From positions 1 to 39,075 of the forward strand of contig SHXF01000043.1 of the NCBI GenBank assembly GCA_009693435.1: 39,075 nucleotides of DNA, written 5' to 3'. The translations under genes and the position numbers were made by a program. Position 1 is the stretch's first letter; each line of letters starts with the position of its first letter. Shown one piece after another: positions 8,796 to 16,748 of the stretch. A model generated the notes under the pieces. The model saw nothing but the letters and a program-made list of their open reading frames with translations. It was not told the origin of the DNA and did no database searches. This DNA is from Betaproteobacteria bacterium. Lineage in GTDB: Bacteria; Pseudomonadota; Gammaproteobacteria; Burkholderiales; SG8-39.

Positions 8796-9788
8796 TCAGT
8801 GTTGCGCCAGCGCCGGCGCCATGCCTTCGCTATGCTTCGCGGGCTGCAGCATTCCGGTCAGACCGGTCAGAAAACCTGCCAGCATGTCCCATCCGGATGA
8901 ATGCCCCAGCTTCACCAGACTGCGCGCCGCGTCGATTGCCGCTGCATCACAGTCCCCGGTTGCGAGAAATCCTGCGAGCTCATGCAGGCTGGCAAAGCTT
9001 TCGCCGCGCGCAAGGTCGCCGAACAGCGCCGCCCCTATGACATGGCTGCGGCCGCGCGCGTCGCCCGCCAACCGCCGGGCAACGTCGGTCCAGGCAGGGC
9101 GGGGCGACACGAGTTGCCGACCGAACAGGAGCGCGCCGACAAAATCGTCTCCCGAAGGGGTCAGGCCCGGACCGAATCCAAGCAGCGGCACGGCGGCGCG
9201 ATAGCTCGCCTCGGCATCGTCCGCCGAGACGGCCCGCACCAGCGCATGCAGCCTCGTCATCCCCAGATCGAGTGGAAAAGGCGGCGCGATGCCGACCATT
9301 GCGAGGCCCAGTCCGCGCGGCTCGCCGAGTTCGGCGCCGCGTTCGTACGATTCGGCAGCGTGCTTGCGCGGTTCAGCACTGCGCTCGCGGGGTTCAGCGC
9401 TGCGCTCGCACAGTTGTGTACTGCGCTCGCGCAGTCCGGCAATTCGTTCGCGCAGTGAATTCGCGCCGCGTTTGATCGCCTGTACCGCGCCCGGATGGCG
9501 CGCCGCGGACCGGGGTCGCCACGGGCTGAGGGATTGCGCACCGGTATCGAATTGCCGCGCGCCCCGTCGCGTGTCTTCGCCTGCGTCGACGAACACCGCG
9601 CGTGGATGCATCTGGTATTCCATGCGCCCCAGCCAGATGATTTCTCCCGCCGCGATCAGGTAAGGCGACTGCTCGAAGGACGGAATCGGGGTAGCCACTC
9701 CCCCGCTCGCCAGCAAGGCGCCGTGCGCGATATGCCCGATCGCACGCACGCGCACGGCAGAGGATGTCGCGGCGGTCAGCGCGCTCAC
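8796..9788 (-). CDS. allH: DUF2877/YlbF-family protein, AllH-like subunit, carrying a heptapeptide repeat insert
   Basis: About 330 residues. The family hallmark is the glycine-rich GFGPGLTPSGDDFVGALLFG, and the C-terminal block (GHSSGWDMLAGFLTGL) also fits DUF2877. In E. coli the homologue YlbF (AllH) works with AllF and AllG in oxamic transcarbamylase. Unusual here is a run at about residues 112-153 of six in-frame 7-residue repeats close to (L/P)RERSAE, encoded by 21-bp units; it separates the N-terminal part from the conserved core. I chose GTG 9788, which follows a GAAGGTG element and leaves 25 bases after the kinase stop. An upstream GTG at 9839 would overlap the kinase gene. Confidence 0.75.
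   Translation of the reverse strand: MSALTAATSSAVRVRAIGHIAHGALLASGGVATPIPSFEQSPYLIAAGEIIWLGRMEYQMHPRAVFVDAGEDTRRGARQFDTGAQSLSPWRPRSAARHPGAVQAIKRGANSLRERIAGLRERSTQLCERSAEPRERSAEPRKHAAESYERGAELGEPRGLGLAMVGIAPPFPLDLGMTRLHALVRAVSADDAEASYRAAVPLLGFGPGLTPSGDDFVGALLFGRQLVSPRPAWTDVARRLAGDARGRSHVIGAALFGDLARGESFASLHELAGFLATGDCDAAAIDAARSLVKLGHSSGWDMLAGFLTGLTGMLQPAKHSEGMAPALAQH
9330..9455. repeat. 21-bp degenerate tandem repeat, six copies, inside allH
   Basis: Six abutting 21-bp units (9330, 9351, 9372, 9393, 9414 and 9435 as left ends) share a core near ctgcgctcgcg. Translated on the minus strand they give LRERIAG, LRERSTQ, LCERSAE, PRERSAE, PRKHAAE and SYERGAE. The middle copies are most alike, which is expected from stepwise tandem duplication. 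Confidence 0.88.
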
Positions 9789-9813
9789 TCGCGCACCTTC
9801 ATCCGGGGAATGC

Positions 9814-10761
9814 TCACGCAACGATCCTGGTGCCGGCACGACCCTCCAGCGCGTCGAAGGCGCGATCCAGGGAGGTAATCACCACGTCGCCCCCTGAGGC
9901 CGCGATGAAAATCAGCGCGGCGCGTATCTTCGGTCCCATGCTGCCCGGCGGAAACTGGCCATCATCGTAGTGGCGTTGCGCCTCGGCAGCGGTCATGCGA
10001 TCGATTTGGCGTTGCGCCGGCTTTCCCCAGTCGAGCGCGACACGCTCGACACCGGTGAGCATCACCAATGTCTTTGCCTTGAGGTGCGTCGCCAGCATTG
10101 CGCTGGTAAGGTCCTTGTCGATCACCGCCGCAATGCCGTGGTACGAACCGTTCTCTCCCGGCACGACCGGGATGCCGCCGCCGCCCGCGGCGATCGGCAC
10201 CGCGCCGGCCGCGAGCAAGGCTTCGATCGCGGTCAGATCGAGTATTTTCCGAGGATCCGGAGAGGCGACCACACGGCGGTAGCCGCGACCGGCATCCTCG
10301 GCGAACTGCCAGCCTGTTTCCGCGGCGATGCGTTCGGCATCGGCCTTGCTGAAAAACCGGCCTACGGGCTTGGTGGGGTGCAGGAACGCAGGATCGTCCG
10401 GGTCCACTTCCACTTGCGTCACAATCGAACTGGTCGGCGTGGCCATGCCGTGGGCGCGCAGCGCATTCGACAGCGATTGCTGCAGCATGTAGCCCATGCC
10501 CCCCTGGGAATGCGCCACGCACACGTCCATCGGCATCGGCGGCAGCTCGCGCGCCGTCTGAGCCATGCGAAACAGGATATTGCCGACGACCGGTCCGTTG
10601 CCATGCGTCACGACCAGCTGATACCCGGCCTGGATGATTCTAACCAGATGCTCGCAAGCCTCTGCCATCAAGGCAAGCTGTTCCTCCGCAAAGCCGCGAA
10701 TGGTGGGCGGATAGCTGGCATTGCCGCCCAATGCAATCACGACGCGCCTGTCATTCATCAT
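9814..10761 (-). CDS. Carbamate kinase
   Basis: Cytoplasmic enzyme of the amino-acid-kinase fold that transfers phosphate from carbamoyl phosphate to ADP, giving ATP, ammonia and carbon dioxide. The 315 residues match the usual family size. Recognisable motifs are VVIALGGNA at the N-terminus, VVTHGNGPVVGN and the GGGGIPV loop. The start is a double ATG (10761, then 10758), 19 bases after the end of fdrA. Placement between fdrA and allH shows it takes the carbamoyl phosphate made by the AllFGH-type enzyme, the role of AllK (YbcF) in E. coli. No arginine deiminase genes are nearby, so an ArcC role in arginine fermentation is less likely. Confidence 0.93.
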   Translation of the reverse strand: MMNDRRVVIALGGNASYPPTIRGFAEEQLALMAEACEHLVRIIQAGYQLVVTHGNGPVVGNILFRMAQTARELPPMPMDVCVAHSQGGMGYMLQQSLSNALRAHGMATPTSSIVTQVEVDPDDPAFLHPTKPVGRFFSKADAERIAAETGWQFAEDAGRGYRRVVASPDPRKILDLTAIEALLAAGAVPIAAGGGGIPVVPGENGSYHGIAAVIDKDLTSAMLATHLKAKTLVMLTGVERVALDWGKPAQRQIDRMTAAEAQRHYDDGQFPPGSMGPKIRAALIFIAASGGDVVITSLDRAFDALEGRAGTRIVA

Positions 10762-10780
10762 CGCCTGCCCGCCCCTCTTC

Positions 10781-12355
10781 TCAACCGGGCGCGACGTGCG
10801 CGCCGGACCGCAGTGCAGGGGGGTCCGCAGCACCGGCGAGCGCAGCGGCAAGACGCGCCGCATGGGTGCTGCAGGCGGCGGCCTGCGCACCGGCCGCGAG
10901 CAGGGCCTGTTGCTGGCGCAGCAGGTCCTGCGGGTCCCCAACGGTGCCGCAGACAAAGGTGACAATGTCCAGTTCGCGGCCTTCGCCGGCGGCAATTGAA
11001 CGGGCCTGTTCGATGGCCGGCGCCAGCATCCCGGCGGGGTCGGCATGACTGCCGTAGCCCAGCACGACATCGAGGACGATTACCGCGACCGCAGGATCCC
11101 GGGCTTCGGCGATGAGGCGTTCCACCCGCTCGCTGTAGTCGATCATGGGATGCGGCCGACCTACGGTGAACTCGTCGCCGCCCAGATCGACGGCCGTATG
11201 CATTTCACTGACCCGCGCGTTGGCCAGCGCCAGAGCCGGAACCAGGGGCACGTTGGATCGCGTGAGGATCCCCGCCGATTTCCAGACGAGTTGCGCCTCG
11301 GTGGCGAAGGTCCCGCCCGAGTACAAGCCGCGTATGTATCGTTGCTGCCGCGCTCGTGCGCGCACGTTGAATTGCGGCTCCTCTGTCGCGGCCACCTGAA
11401 CGCCCGACACCCGCACTGCGCGCGCCGCCGCATCGTAAAGGGTGGCGACCGTCTCGACGTTCGGGGAGGCCGCCCTGGCATCGCTGCCCAGAAACAACAC
11501 GATCACCGGCTTGCCCAGGGATGCCGCCAGTTTCATGACGCCGGCAGTGACCGATCGCGCGGGGGGCTTGGACACAATGACGATCACCTCCGTGTCGCGG
11601 TCGGCTGCCAGCCACGCCAGCGCCTGCAGCAGGCTGATGCCGCCGATTTCTTCGGACCCGTCGCGCCCCCCGGTACCAATGGCGTGCGATATGCCGCCGC
11701 CCAGTGCATGCACCAGACAGCTCACTTGCTGCAACCCCGTGCCCGAGGCGCCGGCGAGTCCGATGCCGCCGCGCCGCACGACGTTCGAAAAACCGAGCGG
11801 AACGCCGTTAAGAATTGCGGTCCCGCAATCCGGACCCATGACTATCAGGTTCCTGCTTTGCGCAAATCGCTTGATCTCGCGTTCCTGCTCGAGCGGCACA
11901 TTGTCGCTGAACAGGAAAACATGCCTGCCGCTCTTGAGGGCCTTCAAGGCCTCGGCGCCCGCGTACGGACCCGGAACGGAAATCTGCACCAGATTCGCCG
12001 CAGGCAACTCTGCCAGGCCCATCGCGATGGTGCGGGAAGCAACCGCGCTGTTTGCGCCTGCTGCTGCGGCGACGCCCGATCCCTGCCCGTCCAGCAGTCC
12101 CTGCACGACAACGACCGCGTCGTCGAGTTCGGCTGCGGAGCGAGCTTCCACCACGATCATGACATCGGCGGGCCGCGCCGCATCGAGATCGACCGAAAAG
12201 AGCTTCGCTTCGGCCAGCATCGCCTTGTTGGCCGGCGTGCCCATGAGCAATGTCGCGCGGCTGACTCCGGCGCAGGCCAGCAACGACTCGGAGATCCGCA
12301 TCAGGGCGACCGAATCCTTGTAGAGATTTCCGCGGACCAGTGTTGCTAGCGGCAT
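10781..12355 (-). CDS. fdrA: FdrA/AllF-like protein, succinyl-CoA-synthetase-related subunit of oxamate carbamoyltransferase
   Basis: The 524 residues resemble FdrA, whose two halves are related to succinyl-CoA synthetase alpha and beta folds. Visible family stretches include NLIVMGPDCGTAI, GIGLAGASGTGLQQVS and a histidine-containing GGGISHAIGTGGRD. The last corresponds to the phosphohistidine loop of the synthetases and suggests that phosphate chemistry is retained. In E. coli, FdrA (AllF) is needed with AllG and AllH to turn oxalurate into oxamate and carbamoyl phosphate. It is the first gene of the module. ATG 12355 is preceded by GGGAG nine bases upstream. The 73-base gap to sspB is GC-rich with no clear promoter, so transcription may continue from sspB. 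Confidence 0.87.
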   Translation of the reverse strand: MPLATLVRGNLYKDSVALMRISESLLACAGVSRATLLMGTPANKAMLAEAKLFSVDLDAARPADVMIVVEARSAAELDDAVVVVQGLLDGQGSGVAAAAGANSAVASRTIAMGLAELPAANLVQISVPGPYAGAEALKALKSGRHVFLFSDNVPLEQEREIKRFAQSRNLIVMGPDCGTAILNGVPLGFSNVVRRGGIGLAGASGTGLQQVSCLVHALGGGISHAIGTGGRDGSEEIGGISLLQALAWLAADRDTEVIVIVSKPPARSVTAGVMKLAASLGKPVIVLFLGSDARAASPNVETVATLYDAAARAVRVSGVQVAATEEPQFNVRARARQQRYIRGLYSGGTFATEAQLVWKSAGILTRSNVPLVPALALANARVSEMHTAVDLGGDEFTVGRPHPMIDYSERVERLIAEARDPAVAVIVLDVVLGYGSHADPAGMLAPAIEQARSIAAGEGRELDIVTFVCGTVGDPQDLLRQQQALLAAGAQAAACSTHAARLAAALAGAADPPALRSGAHVAPG

Positions 12356-12428
12356 TTCAGGTCTCCCACCCTGTGTTCAAGTCGGTACCGGCGCCCCGCG
12401 CGGGCGGGAACGTCCGGGCGCGACGGTC

Positions 12429-12881
12429 CTACTTGACTCTGCGCAAAGTCGGCTTTCCACCCGGGCCCCGCGGCGGCTTGTGCGACCCATCCGCGGACTG
12501 CGAATCCGGTGCCCCGCCTTCACTATCCTGCGGGACCGGCCCGACTTCCACGCCCCGCGCGTCCTTGGATTCTGTTTCGAACGTCATGCCATGACCGTTT
12601 TCCCGCGCATAGATCGCGGCGACCGCGGTAATCGGGATGTGCAACTCGCGGGCGGACCCGGAGAAGCGCGCGCTGCACTCGATGAACTCGTTGCCGATCT
12701 GCATGCGGCTGGTCGCAAGCGGCCCGATGTTGAGCACGATCTCGCCATCCCGCACATATTCCATGGGCACCCGGGTGCGCGAATCGACCACCACCGAGAC
12801 GTAGGGCGTCAACCCGTTGTCCACGCACCATTCGTAGATCGCGCGCATCAGATACGGTTTGGTGGAAGTCGGTTCGGCCAT
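12429..12881 (-). CDS. sspB: ClpXP adaptor, stringent starvation protein B
   Basis: Adaptor that tethers ssrA-tagged proteins to ClpXP for degradation. The 150-residue protein has the folded SspB domain at about 1-108 (TKPYLMRAIYEWCVDNG, then VPMEYVRDGEIVLNIGP). A disordered linker follows, ending in GGKPTLRRVK, which matches the ClpX-docking peptide at the SspB C-terminus. It follows sspA on the same strand by 63 bases, the standard sspA-sspB pair. ATG 12881 is chosen; a GTG at 12890 is closer to an AAAGG element and would add three residues. Confidence 0.93.
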   Translation of the reverse strand: MAEPTSTKPYLMRAIYEWCVDNGLTPYVSVVVDSRTRVPMEYVRDGEIVLNIGPLATSRMQIGNEFIECSARFSGSARELHIPITAVAAIYARENGHGMTFETESKDARGVEVGPVPQDSEGGAPDSQSADGSHKPPRGPGGKPTLRRVK

Positions 12882-12944
12882 GCGCGTCACCCAACCTTTA
12901 CGAGCGCGAGCGCACGGACCGTCCTGACAGCTGCACCGGACCGT

Positions 12945-13544
12945 TCATTTGCGCATGACCTTCTCCGATGGCGTCAGGGCCTCGATGAATGCGGCCCGGG
13001 AAAACAGCCGCTCCGCGTACTTCATCAGCGGTGCAGACGATTTCGGCAGTGAAATTCCGTAATAGTCGAGGCGCCACAGTAGCGGCGAGATGGCAACGTC
13101 GAGCATGGAGAAATCATCGCCCAGCATGTACTTCTGTTTGGTGAAAACGGGAGCCAGTTCAGTAAGCCGGTCTGCCACGTGCTGGCGCGACCGGTCCTGC
13201 TGTTTCTGGTTGCCATGCTCCAGCGTTTCGATCTGGCTGAAAAGCTCGACTTCGAAGTTGAACAGGAACAGGCGGGCCCGCGCCCGCATCACCGGGTCGG
13301 CCGGCATCAGTTGCGGATGCGGGAAACGCTCGTCGATGTATTCATTGATGATGTTCGACTCGTACAGGATCAGATCGCGCTCAACCAGAACCGGCAGCCG
13401 GTTGTAGGGGTTCATCACCGCGATGTCTTCCGGCTTGTTGTACATGTCGACATCGATGATCTGGAAATCCATGCCCTTCTCGTAGAGCACGATGCGGCAA
13501 CGCTGTGAAAAGGGACAAGTGGTGCCGGAATATAGATTCATCAT
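12945..13544 (-). CDS. sspA: Stringent starvation protein A (GST-like RNA polymerase-associated factor)
   Basis: The 199-residue protein has a glutathione-transferase fold: an N-terminal thioredoxin-like half (LYSGTTCPFSQRCRIVLYEKG region), then an all-helical half. In E. coli SspA binds RNA polymerase during starvation and acid stress and is not an active transferase. ATG 13544 begins the reading frame, with a second ATG one codon later. It lies just 18 bases after the T-run of the predicted petC terminator, so it needs either read-through or a promoter buried in the upstream hairpin region. Downstream is sspB. Confidence 0.93.
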   Translation of the reverse strand: MMNLYSGTTCPFSQRCRIVLYEKGMDFQIIDVDMYNKPEDIAVMNPYNRLPVLVERDLILYESNIINEYIDERFPHPQLMPADPVMRARARLFLFNFEVELFSQIETLEHGNQKQQDRSRQHVADRLTELAPVFTKQKYMLGDDFSMLDVAISPLLWRLDYYGISLPKSSAPLMKYAERLFSRAAFIEALTPSEKVMRK

Positions 13545-13562
13545 GTTCGCAAGGCCTTAGGG

Positions 13563-13583
13563 AAAAAGAGGGGCGAGCCCCCT
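13563..13583 (-). terminator. Predicted Rho-independent terminator between petC and sspA
   Basis: On the minus strand, AGGGG-GCTCG-CCCCT forms a 5-bp stem with a 5-base loop, followed by CTTTTT. It lies 76 bases after the petC stop and ends the petABC unit, or attenuates read-through into sspA. The stem is short but GC-rich. Confidence 0.6.
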
Positions 13584-13658
13584 TAGAAGAAAACCGGGAC
13601 AGCGCGCGCAGGCAGCGGCGCCTCGTGCGCATATTTCAGGCCGTGCTGGCGACCGCCG

Positions 13659-14420
13659 CTAGTGCACGTCTTTCCAGAATGCCTTGTAGAGCAGCCAGGT
13701 AACCAGCACCAGGAAGCTCAACAGGAGCACCACCGCATAGCCCAGCTGCTTGCGCCAGACCTGATTCGGCTCTGACATCCAGGACAGGTAATTCACCAGG
13801 TCGCGAACCGTCTTGTCATATTCCGCTGCGCTCATGGTGCCCGGCACCACTGTCTCGAACCGGATCCGGTTGACTGGATTGCCGTGGCCATCTTTCGCGT
13901 TACTGCCGGCAGTGTCCTTGACGACCTCCTTCCCGAGCACGCGCTGGCCCTGCAGTTGCCACAGTACATGCGGCATGCCGACCCGGTCGAACACGGTGTT
14001 GTTCCAGCCGGTCGCGGTGGTGGGATCCCGGTAGAAGCCACGCAAGTAGGTATAGAGCCAGTCGCTGCCACGTGCGCGGGCCGTCACCGACAAATCGGGC
14101 GGCGGCGCACCGAACCATTGCTTGGCTTCATTCCTGGGCATCGCAACGTTCATCACCTCGCCCACCTTGTCCGTCGTGAACAGCAGATTGTCCTTGATCT
14201 GCGCTTCGGTCAGCCCGATGTCCTGGAGACGGTTGTATCGCATCAGGCTGGCGCTGTGGCAGTTCAGGCAGTGGTTGACAAACGTCCGGGCGCCAGACTG
14301 CAGGCTGGCCACGTCGTGCACGTCGATCCGTGCCGCATCGAGCTGGACATGGCCTTCCTCGGCCAGAACCGGGCCCGCATAAAGACCGGCCAGCATCAAT
14401 ATCGCGATTGTTTTTTTCAT
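13659..14420 (-). CDS. petC: Ubiquinol-cytochrome c reductase, cytochrome c1 subunit
   Basis: Third subunit of the bc1 complex; it takes electrons from the Rieske centre and passes them to soluble cytochrome c in the periplasm. The 253 residues start with a signal peptide (MKKTIAILMLAGLYAGPVLA). The c-type haem site CLNCH is at 51-55. A C-terminal membrane anchor runs from about 228 (AVVLLLSFLVLVTWLLYKAF). ATG 14420 overlaps the petB stop by one base (TAATG), indicating translational coupling. The open frame runs upstream of this ATG, but that part lies within petB and has no signal sequence. Confidence 0.95.
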   Translation of the reverse strand: MKKTIAILMLAGLYAGPVLAEEGHVQLDAARIDVHDVASLQSGARTFVNHCLNCHSASLMRYNRLQDIGLTEAQIKDNLLFTTDKVGEVMNVAMPRNEAKQWFGAPPPDLSVTARARGSDWLYTYLRGFYRDPTTATGWNNTVFDRVGMPHVLWQLQGQRVLGKEVVKDTAGSNAKDGHGNPVNRIRFETVVPGTMSAAEYDKTVRDLVNYLSWMSEPNQVWRKQLGYAVVLLLSFLVLVTWLLYKAFWKDVH

Positions 14421-15697
14421 TATCCGGTCACCCTTTCCGGTACGGGCCTGGTCTTGTCCATCTTCGAATACCAGGGCATCAGGATGAAGAACAGGAAGAA
14501 AAGAATGGTGAAAATCTGCGCGAGCAGCGTCTTGCCTTCGGTGACCGTTTCGGTTCCCAGCCAGCCGAGCACAAAAAAGCTGATGACGAATATCGCCACG
14601 GCGGTCTTGAATATGGGGCCCTTGTAGCGAATCGACTTTACCGGACTGCGGTCCAGCCATGGCAACAGGAAGAAAATCAAGTTCGACAGGCCCATGCATG
14701 CCACGCCCCAGACCTTGGCGTCGATCCACAGAAAATTAATCGTATTGGCGCGCAGGATCGAGTAGAACGGCGTGAAATACCACAGCGGCGCGATGTGCTC
14801 GGGGGTCTTCAGGGGATCGGCCGGAACGTAATTGTTGTACTCGAGGAAATAGCCGCCCATCTCCGGGGCAAAGAACACCACCACGAAGAACACCATGAGG
14901 AATACGGCCGCGCCGAACATGTCCTTCACCGTGTAGTACGGATGGAACGGGATACCGTCGACGGGAATCCCGGTCTTGGGGTCAAGGTTGTCGTGGATCT
15001 CGATGCCATCGGGATTGTTGGAGCCGACTTCGTGCAGCGCCACCAGATGTGCCGTCACCAGACCGAGCAGGACCAGCGGAATGGCGATCACATGGAAGGC
15101 GAAGAAGCGGTTGAGGGTCGCGTCCGATACGACGTAGTCGCCACGGATCCAGATGGCCAGGTCCGGTCCGATCAGCGGGATGGCCGCAAACAGGTTGACG
15201 ATTACTTGTGCGCCCCAGTACGACATCTGGCCCCAGGGCAGCAGGTAACCGAAGAACGCCTCGGCCATCAGGCAGAGGAAAATAAGCATGCCGAATATCC
15301 ACAGCAGCTCGCGCGGCCGGCGGTAGGACCCGTACAGCAGCGCCCGGAACATGTGCAGATAAACCACGATGAAGAAGAACGAGGCGCCGGTGGAATGCAT
15401 GTAGCGTATCAGCCAGCCCCATGGCACCTCGCGCATGATGTACTCGACCGAGGCGAACGCCTGCTGCGCGTCGGGCTTGTAGTGCATGGTGAGGAATATG
15501 CCGGTGACTATCTGGATTGCCAGCAGCACCATCGCGAGCGAACCGAAGTAGTACCAGAAGTTGAAATTCTTCGGCGCGTAGTACTCGGCGATTTGCGTTT
15601 TCCAGAGCTGGACGAGCGGAAAACGCTGGTCCACCCAGGTCAGCGCCCCGTTCAGCGGGCCGGCACCGGTGACCGGTTGTTTTTGTGCGGCAGCCAT
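14420..15697 (-). CDS. petB: Ubiquinol-cytochrome c reductase, cytochrome b subunit
   Basis: Membrane core of the bc1 complex, 425 residues with eight predicted spans; it oxidises quinol at the Qo site and reduces quinone at the Qi site. The paired haem-ligand histidines are visible in RYMHSTGASFFF / YLHMFRALLYG and FAFHVIAIP / TAHLVALHEVG. The Qo-site tetrapeptide, PEWY in mitochondria and many alphaproteobacteria, reads PLWY here (TPEHIAPLWYFTP, codons near 14790). The frame is intact and the protein is of usual length. It follows petA by three bases and overlaps petC. Confidence 0.97.
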   Translation of the reverse strand: MAAAQKQPVTGAGPLNGALTWVDQRFPLVQLWKTQIAEYYAPKNFNFWYYFGSLAMVLLAIQIVTGIFLTMHYKPDAQQAFASVEYIMREVPWGWLIRYMHSTGASFFFIVVYLHMFRALLYGSYRRPRELLWIFGMLIFLCLMAEAFFGYLLPWGQMSYWGAQVIVNLFAAIPLIGPDLAIWIRGDYVVSDATLNRFFAFHVIAIPLVLLGLVTAHLVALHEVGSNNPDGIEIHDNLDPKTGIPVDGIPFHPYYTVKDMFGAAVFLMVFFVVVFFAPEMGGYFLEYNNYVPADPLKTPEHIAPLWYFTPFYSILRANTINFLWIDAKVWGVACMGLSNLIFFLLPWLDRSPVKSIRYKGPIFKTAVAIFVISFFVLGWLGTETVTEGKTLLAQIFTILFFLFFILMPWYSKMDKTRPVPERVTG

Positions 15698-15700
15698 CGC

Positions 15701-16309
15701 TTACGCTCCCTTCCTGATCTTGTCTTCGCCGATCAACAATCTGTTATCGGAAAGGTAGGTATGCGGAGGCACCTGGAGATTGTCCGGGGCCGGTTTGTTT
15801 TTGTAGACGCGCCCTGCGAGGTCGAACAGCGAGCCATGGCAGGGACAATAGAAACCGCCCCCCCAAGTCGCATCGAACGGCTCCGACGCAGGATTCAGCT
15901 TGTCGCTCGGCGAGCAGCCGAGATGCGAACAGATGCCGACGACGACCAGCACGTCGGGCTTGATGGAACGGAATTCGTTGCGCGCGTATTCCGGGGTCAG
16001 TTCGTCGGGTTTGCGTTCGCTCTTCGGGTCGCTGACCTTGTCGCCGCTCTTCTTCACCGAATCAATCATTGCCTTGTTGCGGCGGAGTATCCAGACCGGC
16101 TGGCCGCGCCATTCAACCGTCATTTTTTCGCCGGGCGCCAGCCCGCCAATATCCGCTTCGACCGGCGCGCCGAGCGCCTTGGCGCGTTCCGAAGGCATCA
16201 TCGAGGCCACAAAAGGGACCGCGCCCGCCACAGTCGCGGCACCGCCCGCACATGCGGACAGAACCACCATGTTGCGCCGCTCGTGATTGATTTCCGGTGT
16301 ATCGCTCAT
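15701..16309 (-). CDS. petA: Ubiquinol-cytochrome c reductase, Rieske iron-sulfur subunit
   Basis: The 202-residue Rieske protein carries electrons from the Qo site to cytochrome c1. The [2Fe-2S] box is complete: CSHLGC (Cys127, His129, Cys132) and CPCHGS (Cys155, Cys157, His158). The N-terminus has HERRNMVVLSACAGGAATVAGAVPF, a twin-arginine followed by a hydrophobic stretch, so the protein should be inserted by the Tat system, encoded at 18018-19689. It is the first gene of petABC. A predicted promoter lies at 16354-16383. Confidence 0.97.
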   Translation of the reverse strand: MSDTPEINHERRNMVVLSACAGGAATVAGAVPFVASMMPSERAKALGAPVEADIGGLAPGEKMTVEWRGQPVWILRRNKAMIDSVKKSGDKVSDPKSERKPDELTPEYARNEFRSIKPDVLVVVGICSHLGCSPSDKLNPASEPFDATWGGGFYCPCHGSLFDLAGRVYKNKPAPDNLQVPPHTYLSDNRLLIGEDKIRKGA

Positions 16310-16353
16310 GTGTTAGCCCTGAGGGAAGAGGTGATCGTTTCAAGAGGCGCACG

Positions 16354-16383
16354 ATTATACCGAATAGCATGTGCGTCGCACAA
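16354..16383 (-). promoter_or_regulatory. Predicted sigma-70 promoter for petABC
   Basis: On the minus strand a consensus TATAAT (16354-16359) is preceded, 18 bases upstream, by TTGTGC (16378-16383), a partial -35 match. The spacer contains the near-palindrome GTGCGACGCAC. The petA ATG follows 44 bases downstream of the -10. Confidence 0.6.
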
Positions 16384-16574
16384 ATGTTTTGCTGCAACCG
16401 ACTGATTCTTTATGGTAAATATGGCAGCACACGGGCACGGTACCGCGCAGCCGCAAATGGGCCGGCGTGGAAAATACCCCTGAAGGCACTGGACAGTTGC
16501 CAATACCATTCATCCTTCCCCCGGCCCCCGGATTCGGCAATAATCCGTCAAGACAATATGCAAGCAGCCCAATG

Positions 16575-16606
16575 CCGCGCAAACATCCGGCCGCGCAAAC
16601 ATCCGG
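16575..16606. repeat. 16-bp perfect tandem duplication, intergenic
   Basis: CCGCGCAAACATCCGG occurs twice back to back (16575-16590 and 16591-16606). The unit is not a multiple of three and lies between genes. Confidence 0.9.
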
Positions 16607-16748
16607 CTCGGGTCGGAACACCTGCAGCGGCTACCGGTTCTGCTGACCCAGGTGAATTCGGATCGGCTTACGGCCGTTCGATCAACCTGCTGGAACGCCC
16701 GCTTGCTGTAAATGCAGCAGCCGTTCTTCACCCGCCGCGAGTAATACC

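Larger units (their letters stand above)
16310..16748. other. Divergent intergenic region between petA and the HtrA-type protease
   Basis: About 439 bases with no convincing gene on either strand. It holds the predicted petA promoter near its left end and a perfect 16-bp tandem duplication (16575-16606). A plus-strand promoter for the protease must be here, but no clear sigma-70 pair stands out. CTGCTG and CAGCAG at about 16688 and 16711 form a weak inverted pair shortly before the protease start. Confidence 0.6.

Noticed and set aside
9330..9455. Regular 21-bp repeats as a possible CRISPR array
   Set aside because: The units abut with no unique spacers and they translate in frame as part of a DUF2877 protein.
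14330..16405. A 691-codon open frame on the plus strand opposite petB and petA
   Set aside because: It mirrors the codon pattern of two well-conserved genes on the other strand, has a His/Glu/Arg-rich product without any domain, and is a typical shadow frame in GC-rich DNA.
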